Positions 47,629-55,891 of a stretch of 64,000 nt of DNA are shown here, one piece after another. The stretch spans positions 98,855 to 162,854 of the forward strand of contig NZ_LMSK01000005.1 of the NCBI RefSeq assembly GCF_001428385.1, written 5' to 3'. A program made the translations under genes and the position numbers. The notes under the pieces are model-generated. The model was not told the origin of the DNA. It ran no database searches and saw nothing but the letters and a program-made list of their open reading frames with translations. How positions within the stretch are numbered: the stretch's first letter is position 1; each line of letters starts with the position of its first letter. The DNA is from Rhodanobacter sp. Soil772 (lineage in GTDB: Bacteria; Pseudomonadota; Gammaproteobacteria; Xanthomonadales; Rhodanobacteraceae).

Positions 47629-49011
47629 TCAGTTCGGCAGGGCCAGGTCGTCCAGCATCGCCTTGAGGAACCTTGCGGCCTCGCCGCCGGTGGCGGCACG
47701 GTGGTCGAAGGTCAGCGACAGCGGCATGCGGCGGTGCACTTCGATGCCGCCGATCACCGCGACCACGTCGTGGCTGAGCTTGCCGGCACCGACGATGGCG
47801 ACGGTCGGCGGCACCACCACAGGGGTGGCGTAGCGGCCGGCGAACATGCCGAAGTTGGACAGGCTGATGGTGTAGCCCGACAGCTCCGAGGCCGGGATCG
47901 TGCGCTCCTCGACCTGCGTGCGCAGGCGCTTGATCGCGGCGCGCACGCCGGCGGCGTCGAGCACGTCGGCGTTGCGCAGCGCCGGCACGAACAGGCCATC
48001 GTCGGTGTCCACTGCGATGCCGATGTCGACCTGCGGGTGCAGCGTGCGGGTGAGGTTCTTGCCGTCGAACCAGGCGTTCAGCGCCGGCACCGTCTTGCAC
48101 GCCGACACGATCGCGCGGATCAGCCGCGCAGTGATGTCCTGCTTGCCGATCCACGCATGCAGGTCGGCGTCGTCGACGAGCGTGGTCGGCACGACCTGAG
48201 CGTGCGCGTCGGCCATCACGCGGGCCATGTTGCGGCGTACGCCCTTGAGCTGCTCCGGCTGGCCGCTGGCCGTCTGCGACGGCGGTGCGGTGCGCACCGG
48301 TTTGCCAGCGAGCGAGACGGGGCCGCGGGTAGGTTCGGGCTGCAGCAGTTCCGGGGCCAGGTGGCGGCCGGCGGAGGCGAGCACGGCACGCGCCGGTGCG
48401 GCGCCAAGCGCGGCCGAGCCGTTCGCGGCGGCGTCCTTGACGTCCTTCATCGTCACCACGCCGTCGGCGCCGCTCGGGCGCACGCGGGCGAGGTCGATCT
48501 TGAGCTTCTTCGCCAGCGCGCGCACCGCCGGCACGGCCTTGACGCCGCCGATGCTGGAAGCCTGCTCGACGTGCACGGAGTTGCCGCTGACCATTGCGCC
48601 GACCACGGTGCCTTCGTCTTCGCGTGCCGCGGCGGTCTCTTCGACTTCGCCGCCTTCGTCGGAAGCGACCACCTTGTGGCCGTCATTCGCGGCCGGGCTA
48701 CCCACGCTCTTCTTCGGGCCGTGGTGATGGCCGGTGGATTCGGCTTCGGCGCGCTGCTTCGCGTTCGGGTCCGGCTCGAAATCGGCCAGCGCGGCGCCGG
48801 TCTCGATGATGTCGCCGGGCGCGCCGTGCAGCTTGACGACCTTGCCGGTATACGGCGAGGGCACGTCGACCACCGCCTTGGCGGTTTCCATCGAGCACAG
48901 CGGCGCGTCGAGCTTGATGCTGTCGCCCACCTTCACGTGCCACTCGACCACGGTCGCGTCGGGCAGGCCTTCGCCGAGGTCGGGGAGGTAGAACGTCTTG
49001 ATATCAGCCAT
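47629..49011 (-). CDS. 2-oxoacid dehydrogenase E2 (dihydrolipoyl acyltransferase)
   Basis: A 460-residue E2. One lipoyl domain (LPDLGEGLPDATVVEWHVKVGD...METAKAVVDVPSPYTG, lipoyl-Lys in ETAKA), an Ala/Glu/Gly linker with HHH, an E3-binding peripheral domain (AVPAVRALAKKLKIDLARVRPSG...TMKDV) and the catalytic domain. The active-site motif reads DHRAATGGEAARFL: the usual DHRxxDG Asp is replaced by Thr. Final gene of the E1alpha-E1beta-E2 operon for pyruvate or branched-chain oxoacids. Confidence 0.88.
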   Translation of the reverse strand: MADIKTFYLPDLGEGLPDATVVEWHVKVGDSIKLDAPLCSMETAKAVVDVPSPYTGKVVKLHGAPGDIIETGAALADFEPDPNAKQRAEAESTGHHHGPKKSVGSPAANDGHKVVASDEGGEVEETAAAREDEGTVVGAMVSGNSVHVEQASSIGGVKAVPAVRALAKKLKIDLARVRPSGADGVVTMKDVKDAAANGSAALGAAPARAVLASAGRHLAPELLQPEPTRGPVSLAGKPVRTAPPSQTASGQPEQLKGVRRNMARVMADAHAQVVPTTLVDDADLHAWIGKQDITARLIRAIVSACKTVPALNAWFDGKNLTRTLHPQVDIGIAVDTDDGLFVPALRNADVLDAAGVRAAIKRLRTQVEERTIPASELSGYTISLSNFGMFAGRYATPVVVPPTVAIVGAGKLSHDVVAVIGGIEVHRRMPLSLTFDHRAATGGEAARFLKAMLDDLALPN

Positions 49012-49069
49012 GGGATCGTTTTCCGTTGTCTGGCGCTACTGGCGCTATCGTCGCTTCGGTATTTTGGCC

Positions 49070-49145
49070 GTCATTCCCGCGAAAGCGGGAATCCATTATC
49101 TCGTGGTGGACGATCAAAATGGGTTCCCGCTTTCGCGGGAATGAC
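49070..49145. repeat. REP-like 22-bp perfect inverted repeat
   Basis: Arms at 49070-49091 and 49124-49145, centred on CCCGCGAAAGCGGGAA, are exact reverse complements with a 32-bp spacer. It lies between the E1beta and E2 genes. Each arm also contains its own small palindrome CCCGC-GAAA-GCGGG. Typical of dispersed intergenic REP elements in this bacterial group. Confidence 0.85.
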
Positions 49146-49170
49146 GTCGTGCAATGTTGATGCTTCCTGC

Positions 49171-50151
49171 TTATGACGCCGCCATCGTACGCTTGGCCGC
49201 GTCGACGACGCGCTCCACGCTTGGCAGGTATTTCATTTCCAGGCGGAACAGCGGGATGTGCGTGTCGAAGCCGGTGACGCGTTCGACCGGGGCGAGCAGG
49301 TCGTACATGCATTCCTCGGCCAGGCGCGCGGCGATCTCGGCGCCGAAACCGGCGGTCTTCGGCGCCTCGTGCACGATCACGCAGCGGCCGGTCTTCTGCA
49401 CCGATTCGGCGATGGTGTCGAAGTCCAGCGGGGTCAGCGTGGCGACGTCGATCACTTCGGCGCTGATGCCCTGGCTGGCCAGCTCGTCGGCCGCTTCCAG
49501 CGCTTCCTTCACCTGCGCGCCCCAGCTCACCAGGGTCACGTCGGTGCCGTCGCGCAGCACGAAGCACACGTCCAGCGGCAGCGCCTCGCCGTCGTCCGGC
49601 ACCTCTTCCTTGTACTGGCGGTAGATGCGCTTGGGCTCGAAGAACATCACCGGATCCGGATCGCGGATCGCCGCCAGCAGCAAGCCGTAGGCACGCGCCG
49701 GCGAGGACGGCATCACCACGCGCAGGCCGGGGATGTTGGTGAACAGGTGTTCGTTCGCTTCCGAATGATGCTCCGGCGCACGGATACCGCCGCCCCACGG
49801 CGCACGCCACACGGCCGGCACGGTCAGGCGGCCGCGGGTGCGGTTGCGCATGCGCGCGGCGTGGCAGGCGATCTGTTCCATCATCGGGTAGATGAAGCCT
49901 TCGAACTGCGCTTCGGCGACCGGCTTCATGCCGGCCACGGCGAGACCGACAGTGACGCCGGCGATGGTGGTTTCGTCCAGCGGCGTGTCGAGCACGCGCA
50001 GCTCGCCGAATTTTTCCTGCAGGCCCTGGGTGGCGCGGAACACGCCGCCGTTGACGCCAACGTCCTCGCCCAGCACCACGACGCTGTCGTCGTGCGCCAT
50101 TTCGTAGGCGAGCGCCTGGGTGACGGCTTCGATGAGAGTGATTTGTGCCAT
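49171..50151 (-). CDS. 2-oxoacid dehydrogenase E1 component, beta subunit
   Basis: A 326-residue transketolase-like subunit. Motifs: VVLGEDVGVNGGVFRATQGL, LDTPLDETTIAGVTVGLA, APWGGGIRAPEHHSEANE, MFFEPKRIYRQ and SWGAQVKEALEAADEL. It pairs with E1alpha to form the thiamine-diphosphate site. Starts 3 bp after the E1alpha stop. Branched-chain 2-oxoacid specificity is likely from the two-subunit E1 type and context, but pyruvate cannot be excluded. Confidence 0.9.
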   Translation of the reverse strand: MAQITLIEAVTQALAYEMAHDDSVVVLGEDVGVNGGVFRATQGLQEKFGELRVLDTPLDETTIAGVTVGLAVAGMKPVAEAQFEGFIYPMMEQIACHAARMRNRTRGRLTVPAVWRAPWGGGIRAPEHHSEANEHLFTNIPGLRVVMPSSPARAYGLLLAAIRDPDPVMFFEPKRIYRQYKEEVPDDGEALPLDVCFVLRDGTDVTLVSWGAQVKEALEAADELASQGISAEVIDVATLTPLDFDTIAESVQKTGRCVIVHEAPKTAGFGAEIAARLAEECMYDLLAPVERVTGFDTHIPLFRLEMKYLPSVERVVDAAKRTMAAS

Positions 50152-50154
50152 GAC

Positions 50155-51240
50155 TTAATTCGCCTTGTTTTCAAGCGAGAGGACGTAGTCGCGCTGTTTT
50201 GCGAGATCGGCGGGGACTTCGGCGAAGATGTAGTCGAACATCGCCGTGACCGGCTGGGTCTTGGTTTCGAGGTAGGCATTCACCTCGTTGTCCATCCAGT
50301 CGTCGCACTCCGCTTTCCAGGCTTCTTCCTTCGCGTCGTCCCACACGCCCTTGGCCACCAGCCAGTTGCGCAGGCGCTTCATCGGCTCCTTTTCCCAGCC
50401 GTCCTTCACTTCCTGCTCGCCGCGGTAGCGGCGAGCGTCGTCGGCGGTGGTGTGGTCGCCGAGGCGGTAGGTGACCGCCTCGATCACGCTGCCGCCCTTG
50501 CCGCTGCGGGCGCGCTCCAGCGCGTCTTCCATCGCCTTGCGCACCGCGATGATGTCGTTGCCGTCCACCTGGATGCAGAACAGGCCGGCGGCGATACCCT
50601 TCTGCGCCAGCGTGGGTGCGCCGGACTGGATCTTGCGCGGCACCGAGATCGCCCACTGGTTGTTGACGATCACCGCCACCAGCGGCAGATTCTGCGCGCC
50701 GGCAATGTTGATCGCGCCGTAGAAGTCGCCCTTGGACGAGCCGCCGTCGCCGATCGTGCATACCGCCACGCGCTTCTCGCCGCGGATCTTGAACGCCAGC
50801 GCCGTGCCGGCCGCGTGCAGGCACTGCGTGGCGATCGGCACCGACCAGGCGAAGTCGTGCCGCGCCGGTTCCTTCTGGTAGTCGTTGCCGCGCTCGTCGC
50901 CGCCCCAGTACATGTACACCTCACGCGGCTGCACGCCGCGATAGAGCTGCGCGCCGTATTCGCGGTAGCTCGGCGCGTAGACGTCTTCCGGTTTCATCGC
51001 GCTGCCGATGCCGACGTGCGCGGCTTCGTGGCCGAGGCAGCTGGCGTAGGTGCCGAGCTTGCCGGTGCGTTGCAGGGCGATCGACTTGGCGTCGAACACG
51101 CGGGTCGACAGCATCAGCTTGTACAGCTCGACCATGTGGCCGAGATCCTTGGCGAACTCGGGCAGGTCATCGCGTACCTGCTTGCCCTCGGCGTCGAGGT
51201 ATTGCAGGTATTCGATTTCAAACTTGGCGGCGATAGTCAC
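50155..51240 (-). CDS. 2-oxoacid dehydrogenase E1 component, alpha subunit
   Basis: A 361-residue subunit; GTG start at 51240 with a CGGAG site is preferred over the longer open frame. TPP-binding motif GDGGSSKGDFYGAINIAGAQ...NNQWAIS, plus SCLGHEAAHVGIGSAM, YREYGAQLYRG and the loop YRLGDHTTADDARRYR. Leads the E1alpha-E1beta-E2 operon. E3 (lipoamide dehydrogenase) is not in the window. Confidence 0.9.
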   Translation of the reverse strand: MTIAAKFEIEYLQYLDAEGKQVRDDLPEFAKDLGHMVELYKLMLSTRVFDAKSIALQRTGKLGTYASCLGHEAAHVGIGSAMKPEDVYAPSYREYGAQLYRGVQPREVYMYWGGDERGNDYQKEPARHDFAWSVPIATQCLHAAGTALAFKIRGEKRVAVCTIGDGGSSKGDFYGAINIAGAQNLPLVAVIVNNQWAISVPRKIQSGAPTLAQKGIAAGLFCIQVDGNDIIAVRKAMEDALERARSGKGGSVIEAVTYRLGDHTTADDARRYRGEQEVKDGWEKEPMKRLRNWLVAKGVWDDAKEEAWKAECDDWMDNEVNAYLETKTQPVTAMFDYIFAEVPADLAKQRDYVLSLENKAN

Positions 51241-51464
51241 GACTCGCTCCGGGGGTGAGGAAGAGAGGGGAAAAACCTGGCCGATGGTGTGTCCTCGAAG
51301 GATCCGCGGGCACACAAACGACCGAACAAGACCGCGCTTGATAGCAGGCGGACATGTTGCGCTGCAAGGTACGGCGCAGCATTCGTGGGCGTATGGGGAG
51401 GGGGTTTGCCGGCCTTGCAAGAGCGCCAAGGCGCGTTCTACAGGGCTTTCTCGCCCGCAACCTG

Positions 51465-51540
51465 TAGGAGCCCGCTGGCGGGCGATGCTTTCTCACGGGA
51501 CTCGGGAGTCGCAAGAGCATCGCCCGCCAGCGGGCTCCTA
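51465..51540. repeat. REP-like 25-bp perfect inverted repeat
   Basis: Arms 51465-51489 and 51516-51540, beginning TAGGAGCCCGCTGGCGGGCG, are exact reverse complements around a 26-bp spacer. The sequence is of the GGAGCCCGCTGGCGGGC type that recurs in intergenic regions of pseudomonads and xanthomonads. Confidence 0.88.
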
Positions 51541-51593
51541 CCCGCGCCATGTCCAAGGTCAAGATTTGAGCGATGCGCAGCCGTTACCATAAC

Positions 51594-51607
51594 CGTTTCC
51601 GGAAACG
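51594..51607. promoter_or_regulatory. 14-bp palindrome upstream of kynA (candidate operator)
   Basis: CGTTTCCGGAAACG is a perfect palindrome ending 12 bases before the kynA ATG, overlapping the probable transcription start/leader. Position and symmetry fit a repressor site. The regulator is unknown. Confidence 0.55.
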
Positions 51608-51619
51608 TGACGGAACACC

Positions 51620-52468
51620 ATGAGCGACAACCAGCGCGATATCGAAGCGGGCATCCAGACCGACCTCAACGGGCAGATGACGTATGGCGGCTATCTGCAT
51701 CTGGACACGCTGCTGTCGGCGCAGCAGCCGTTGAGCCAGCCGCCGCATCACGACGAGATGCTGTTCATCGTGCAGCACCATGTGTCCGAGTTGTGGATGA
51801 AGCTACTGATCCACGAGTTGAGGGCGGCGGTGACGCATCTGCAGGCAGACGACGTCGACGCCTGCCTGAAGATCCTGGCGCGGGTGAAACAGGTGCAGCG
51901 CCAGCTGTTCGAGCAGTGGGCGGTGCTGGAGACGCTGACGCCGTCGGAGTACCTGGAGTTCCGCGGCGTGCTGGGGCCGTCGTCGGGCTTCCAGTCACTG
52001 CAGTACCGCCAGATCGAGTTCCTGCTCGGCAACAAGAATGCCGGCATGCTGAAGGTGTTCGCGCACGACCCGGCCGCGCAGGCCGAGCTGCGCGCGGTGC
52101 TGGAAGCGCCCAGCCTGTACGACGAATTCCTGCGCTACCTGGCGCGGCGCGGCCACGCAGTGCCGGCCGGGCTGCTGCAGCGCGACTGGACCGAAGCCTA
52201 TCGGCGCAACGAGGCACTGCTGCCGGTGCTCAAGCGCATCTACGAGCAGCGCGCGGAGTTCTGGCCCGAGTACCACATGTGCGAACAGCTGGTGGACGTG
52301 GAAGAGAGCTTCCAGCTGTGGCGTTTCCGCCACATGAAGACGGTGGAGCGGATCATCGGCCATCGTCGCGGTACCGGCGGTTCGTCCGGGGTGAGCTTCC
52401 TGAAGAAGGCGCTCGACCTGGAATTCTTCCCCGAGTTGCTGGACGTGCGCACCGTGCTGGGCAGCTGA
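51620..52468 (+). CDS. kynA: tryptophan 2,3-dioxygenase
   Basis: A 282-residue heme enzyme opening the indole ring of tryptophan to N-formylkynurenine. Motifs: [31 protein letters not shown] with the heme/substrate region, [20 protein letters not shown], and [20 protein letters not shown]. Length and motifs are typical. No other kynurenine-pathway gene lies nearby. A candidate operator precedes it. Confidence 0.94.
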   Translation: MSDNQRDIEAGIQTDLNGQMTYGGYLHLDTLLSAQQPLSQPPHHDEMLFIVQHHVSELWMKLLIHELRAAVTHLQADDVDACLKILARVKQVQRQLFEQWAVLETLTPSEYLEFRGVLGPSSGFQSLQYRQIEFLLGNKNAGMLKVFAHDPAAQAELRAVLEAPSLYDEFLRYLARRGHAVPAGLLQRDWTEAYRRNEALLPVLKRIYEQRAEFWPEYHMCEQLVDVEESFQLWRFRHMKTVERIIGHRRGTGGSSGVSFLKKALDLEFFPELLDVRTVLGS

Positions 52469-52493
52469 GCGAAAGGCCCGTGCTGCAGCGCAT

Positions 52494-52525
52494 TTGACGA
52501 TCGCGCAGCCTGCGGTTACATCTGG
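52494..52525 (+). promoter_or_regulatory. promoter of first POT transporter gene
   Basis: TTGACG (52494-52499), 16-bp spacer, then TTACATCTGG (52516-52525). The same two blocks with identical spacing precede the second transporter gene, which supports function. Confidence 0.6.
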
Positions 52526-52569
52526 CCCCTCGCAACATCTTTCGATCAGTCGACAAACAGGGGTCAGGC

Positions 52570-54081
52570 ATGGGCAACACCACACTCTCCGGCGATACCA
52601 GGCCGGTACCCGACTACCCGCAACTGCTCGGGCATCCGCGTCCGCTGTGGATGCTGTTCATGTCGGAGTTCTGGGAACGCTTTGCGTTCTACGGCATGCG
52701 CTGGGCGCTCACGCTGTACATCGTGGCGCAGTTCTACGACGGCAACGACGCCGGCCAGGCGGATGCCAGCCGCACCTACGGCGCCTACCTGGCGCTGGTC
52801 TACGCCACCGCGGTGTTCGGCGGCTACGTGGCCGACAAGATCCTCGGCTACCAGCGCTCGATCCTGCTTGGCGCGGTGGTGATGGCGGCCGGCCTGTTCA
52901 TGGTGATGGTGCCGCAGCACGGGATCTTCATGCTCGGACTGGCCACGATCATCGTCGGCAACGGCCTGTTCAAGCCGAATATTTCCTCGATGGTCGGGCA
53001 GTTGTATGCGCAGGGTGATTCGCGCCGCGACCGCGGCTTCACCTTGTTCTACATGGGCATCAACGCCGGCGCGCTGATTGCGCCGGTGCTGACCAGCATG
53101 CTGGCGACCAAGGTATTCGGCACGCCCGGGCATCAGAACTACCACGTGGTGTTCGCCGCCTCCGGCGTGGGCATGTTGATCAGCCTGGTGTGGTTCTGGT
53201 TCGGCCGCCGCCAACTCGGCTCCATCGGCATGCCGGCACCGGAAATCGCCAACCCGATGCGCATCGTCTACGTCGCGCTTGGCGTGCTGGTGGCGATCCC
53301 GCTGGTGTACCTGCTGATGGATCGCGCCGGCGCGGTGGTGTTGCAGTGGTTACTGACCGCGCTGTTCCTCGGTGTGGGCGTGATGCTGGTGGTGGAGGCG
53401 ATCCGCACCGGCCGCGTGCAGATCCAGCGGGTGATCGCGATGTTGATCATCTTCGTGTTCAACGTGCTGTTCTGGATGTTCTTCGAGCAGGCCGGCAGCT
53501 CGTTCAACTTCCTCGCCCAGCACATCGTCGATCGGCAGATGTTCGGCGGCTGGGAGTTCCCGATCGGCTGGTTCCAGTCGGTCAATCCGATTGCCATCGT
53601 GCTGCTGGCGCCGTTGGTCACCCTGGTATGGGCGTGGCTGGACAAGCACCGCATCGAGCCGTCGATCCCACGCAAGTTCGGCCTCGGCCTGATCGGCAAT
53701 GCGCTGGGCTTTGCGGTGCTGATGTACGCGTTGTCCAGCCTGGTCGACAGCAGCGGCATGATTCCGCTGTGGACATTGGTGCTGTGCTACGTGCTGCAGA
53801 CCTCCGGCGAGCTGTGCCTGTCGCCGATCGGTTTGTCGATGGTGACCAAGCTGGCGCCGGTGCGGCTGGTCGGCCTGGGCATGGGCGGCTGGTTCCTGTC
53901 CACCGCGATCGGCAACAACCTGGCCGGCCTGTTCGCCGGCCACGTCAGCGGCGAGACCGGCATGACCGTGGACTCGGCGCTGTCCGGCTACACCATGGGC
54001 TTCTGGATCCTGCTCGGCGGCGGCATCGTGCTGTTCCTGATCGCGCCGCTGATCAACAAGCTGATGCACGGGGTGCGCTGA
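52570..54081 (+). CDS. POT/PTR2-family proton-dependent oligopeptide transporter (copy 1)
   Basis: A 503-residue inner-membrane carrier with about 12-14 helices. POT signatures: EFWERFAFYGMR (ExxER proton-coupling motif), FGGYVADKILGYQRSI, NGLFKPNISSMVGQLY and FTLFYMGINAGA. Imports di/tripeptides with protons. It is clearly paralogous to the next gene along its entire length (shared YPQLLGHPRPLWMLFM start and GVR end), a tandem duplication. Ends at an inverted GGGATTCG-type repeat. Confidence 0.9.
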   Translation: MGNTTLSGDTRPVPDYPQLLGHPRPLWMLFMSEFWERFAFYGMRWALTLYIVAQFYDGNDAGQADASRTYGAYLALVYATAVFGGYVADKILGYQRSILLGAVVMAAGLFMVMVPQHGIFMLGLATIIVGNGLFKPNISSMVGQLYAQGDSRRDRGFTLFYMGINAGALIAPVLTSMLATKVFGTPGHQNYHVVFAASGVGMLISLVWFWFGRRQLGSIGMPAPEIANPMRIVYVALGVLVAIPLVYLLMDRAGAVVLQWLLTALFLGVGVMLVVEAIRTGRVQIQRVIAMLIIFVFNVLFWMFFEQAGSSFNFLAQHIVDRQMFGGWEFPIGWFQSVNPIAIVLLAPLVTLVWAWLDKHRIEPSIPRKFGLGLIGNALGFAVLMYALSSLVDSSGMIPLWTLVLCYVLQTSGELCLSPIGLSMVTKLAPVRLVGLGMGGWFLSTAIGNNLAGLFAGHVSGETGMTVDSALSGYTMGFWILLGGGIVLFLIAPLINKLMHGVR

Positions 54082-54083
54082 GA

Positions 54084-54179
54084 GCCGGGATTCGGGATTG
54101 GGGATTCGGGATTCGCAAAAGCGGCGGCGGCGCCAGCTTTTCGCTCTCCGAATCCCGAATCCCCGATCCCGAATCCCGC
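54084..54179. repeat. inverted GGGATTCG/CGAATCCC repeat after POT copy 1
   Basis: Copies of GGGATT(C/G)GG units (54085-54115) face CGAATCCC units (54147-54178) across a GC-rich loop. The two sides can pair into a long imperfect hairpin at the 3' end of the transporter gene, plausibly a terminator-like structure. The same element follows copy 2. Confidence 0.8.
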
Positions 54180-54186
54180 TCCATCA

Positions 54187-54218
54187 TTGACGCGGTGCCG
54201 GCGCCCGGTTACATCTGG
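54187..54218 (+). promoter_or_regulatory. promoter of second POT transporter gene
   Basis: TTGACG (54187-54192), 16-bp spacer, TTACATCTGG (54209-54218); a copy of the arrangement before the first gene, with a diverged spacer. Confidence 0.6.
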
Positions 54219-54258
54219 GCGCTTGCGGCTGCCTGACGCATGCCGACGAGAGGATTGC

Positions 54259-55767
54259 ATGAGCCAGACCAGCGCCGCCGGCGACAGCGTACCGATGCCT
54301 GCTTATCCACAACTGCTCGGCCATCCACGGCCGTTGTGGATGCTGTTCATGACCGAGTTCTGGGAGCGCTTCGCGTTCTACAGCGTGAGCTGGGCGCTGG
54401 CGCTGTACATCGTGGCGCACTTCTACAACGGCGATCCGTCCGGCCAGGCCTGGGCCAGCAGCATCTTCGGCGCGTATACCGCGCTGATCTACGCCTCCAG
54501 CATCTTTGGCGGCTACGTGGCGGACAAGGTCATCGGCTACCAGCGCTCGATCCTGCTCGGTGCGCTGGTGATGGCGCTGGGCCTGTTCGCGGTGATGCTG
54601 CCCAGTCGCGAGATCTTCCTGGCCGGCCTGGCGATGGTGATTGTCGGCAACGGGCTGTTCAAGCCGAACATCTCCACCATGGTCGGGCAGCTGTACGGAC
54701 GCGACGACCCGCGCCGCGATCGCGGCTTCACGCTGTTCTACATGGGCATCAACGGCGGCGCGCTGCTGGCGCCGCTGCTGACCGGCTGGCTGGCCAGCCA
54801 TTTCACCGACACGCCGATGCAGCAGAACTACCGCATCGTGTTCGGCGCCGCCGGCGTCGGCATGCTGCTCAGCCTGCTGTGGTTCTGGTTCGGGCGACGC
54901 GGCCTGCAGGGCGTGGGCCGTCCCGCGCCGGAAGCCGCCAGCCGGATGCGCGTGGCATGGGTGCTGCTGGGTGTGGTGGTGGCAGTGCCGCTGGTGTACC
55001 TGTTGCTGGCGTTCGTCACCACGGGCTTGTCGTGGGTGCTGGGCGTGCTGTTCGCCGGTGTCGCCGCGATGCTGCTGGTCGAGGCGCTGAAGCACGGCCG
55101 GGTGCAGGTGGATCGCGTGGTGGCGATGCTGGTGATCTTCGCCTTCAACATCCTGTTCTGGATGTTCTACTTCCAGCTGGGCACGTCGTTCAATTTCCTC
55201 GCGGCGAACCTGGTCGACCGCGAGATGTTCGGCGGCTGGGTGTTCCCGGTGGGCTGGTTCCAGTCGGTGAGTCCGCTGGCGATCCTGCTGCTGGCGCCGC
55301 TCGTCACCGTGGTCTGGGGCCTGCTGGCGGCGCGCCGCCGCGAGCCGTCGATCCCGCGCAAGTTCGGCCTGGGGCTGGTCTTCAACGGGCTGGGTTTCGC
55401 GGTGCTGATGTATGCCTTGTCGCACCTGCTCGACAGCCACGGGCTGATTCCGTTCTGGCCGCTGGTGCTGTGCTACGTGTTGCAGACCGTGGGCGAGCTG
55501 TGCCTGTCGCCGATCGGCCTGTCGATGGTGACCAAGCTGGCGCCGCCGCGGCTGGTCGGCCTGGCGATGGGCGGCTGGTTCCTGTCGCTGGCGGTGGGCG
55601 GCAACCTGTCCGGCCTGCTGGCCGGCCGCATCAGCGGGGAAAGCGGCATGACCGCCGCCTCGGCGCTGGCCGGCTTCACCTTCAGCTTCTGGCTGCTGGC
55701 CGGCGCCGGCGTGCTGCTGCTGGCGGTCTCGCCGCTGATCAACAGGCTGATGCACGGCGTGCGTTGA
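54259..55767 (+). CDS. POT/PTR2-family oligopeptide transporter (copy 2)
   Basis: A 502-residue paralogue of the preceding gene; ATG after AGAGGA. POT motifs EFWERFAFYS, FGGYVADKVIGYQRSI, NGLFKPNISTMVGQLYG, FTLFYMGINGGA. In the first motif copy 1 has YGMRW and this copy YSVSW, so the conserved Gly and the following Arg are both replaced, which may alter substrate or coupling. Ends at an expanded CGAATCC array. Confidence 0.9.
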   Translation: MSQTSAAGDSVPMPAYPQLLGHPRPLWMLFMTEFWERFAFYSVSWALALYIVAHFYNGDPSGQAWASSIFGAYTALIYASSIFGGYVADKVIGYQRSILLGALVMALGLFAVMLPSREIFLAGLAMVIVGNGLFKPNISTMVGQLYGRDDPRRDRGFTLFYMGINGGALLAPLLTGWLASHFTDTPMQQNYRIVFGAAGVGMLLSLLWFWFGRRGLQGVGRPAPEAASRMRVAWVLLGVVVAVPLVYLLLAFVTTGLSWVLGVLFAGVAAMLLVEALKHGRVQVDRVVAMLVIFAFNILFWMFYFQLGTSFNFLAANLVDREMFGGWVFPVGWFQSVSPLAILLLAPLVTVVWGLLAARRREPSIPRKFGLGLVFNGLGFAVLMYALSHLLDSHGLIPFWPLVLCYVLQTVGELCLSPIGLSMVTKLAPPRLVGLAMGGWFLSLAVGGNLSGLLAGRISGESGMTAASALAGFTFSFWLLAGAGVLLLAVSPLINRLMHGVR

Positions 55768-55769
55768 AG

Positions 55770-55891
55770 GCCGGGATTCGGGATTGGGGATTCGGGATTC
55801 GCCCAGGAGCGAAGCGCGAAGCCCCGGCTTTTTCGAATCCCGAATCCCGAATCCCGAATCCCGAATCCCGAATCCCGAATCCCGAATCCCG
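55770..55891. repeat. inverted repeat with eight-unit CGAATCC tandem array
   Basis: Left arm 55771-55801 has GGGATTCGG units; right arm 55834-55889 is eight exact head-to-tail copies of the 7-mer CGAATCC plus CG. The arms are complementary. It lies between convergent POT copy 2 and the MarR gene and ends against the MarR stop. Confidence 0.9.

Larger units (their letters stand above)
51241..51619. other. 379-bp divergent intergenic region between E1alpha and kynA
   Basis: No gene is supported. It contains a large REP-like inverted repeat (51465-51540) and, next to kynA, a 14-bp palindrome. Promoters for both flanking genes must be here; I cannot place their hexamers with confidence. Confidence 0.5.

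Noticed and set aside
55834..55891. Possible CRISPR array
   Set aside because: Units are 7 bp, directly adjacent and without spacers; this is a tandem microsatellite, not a CRISPR.
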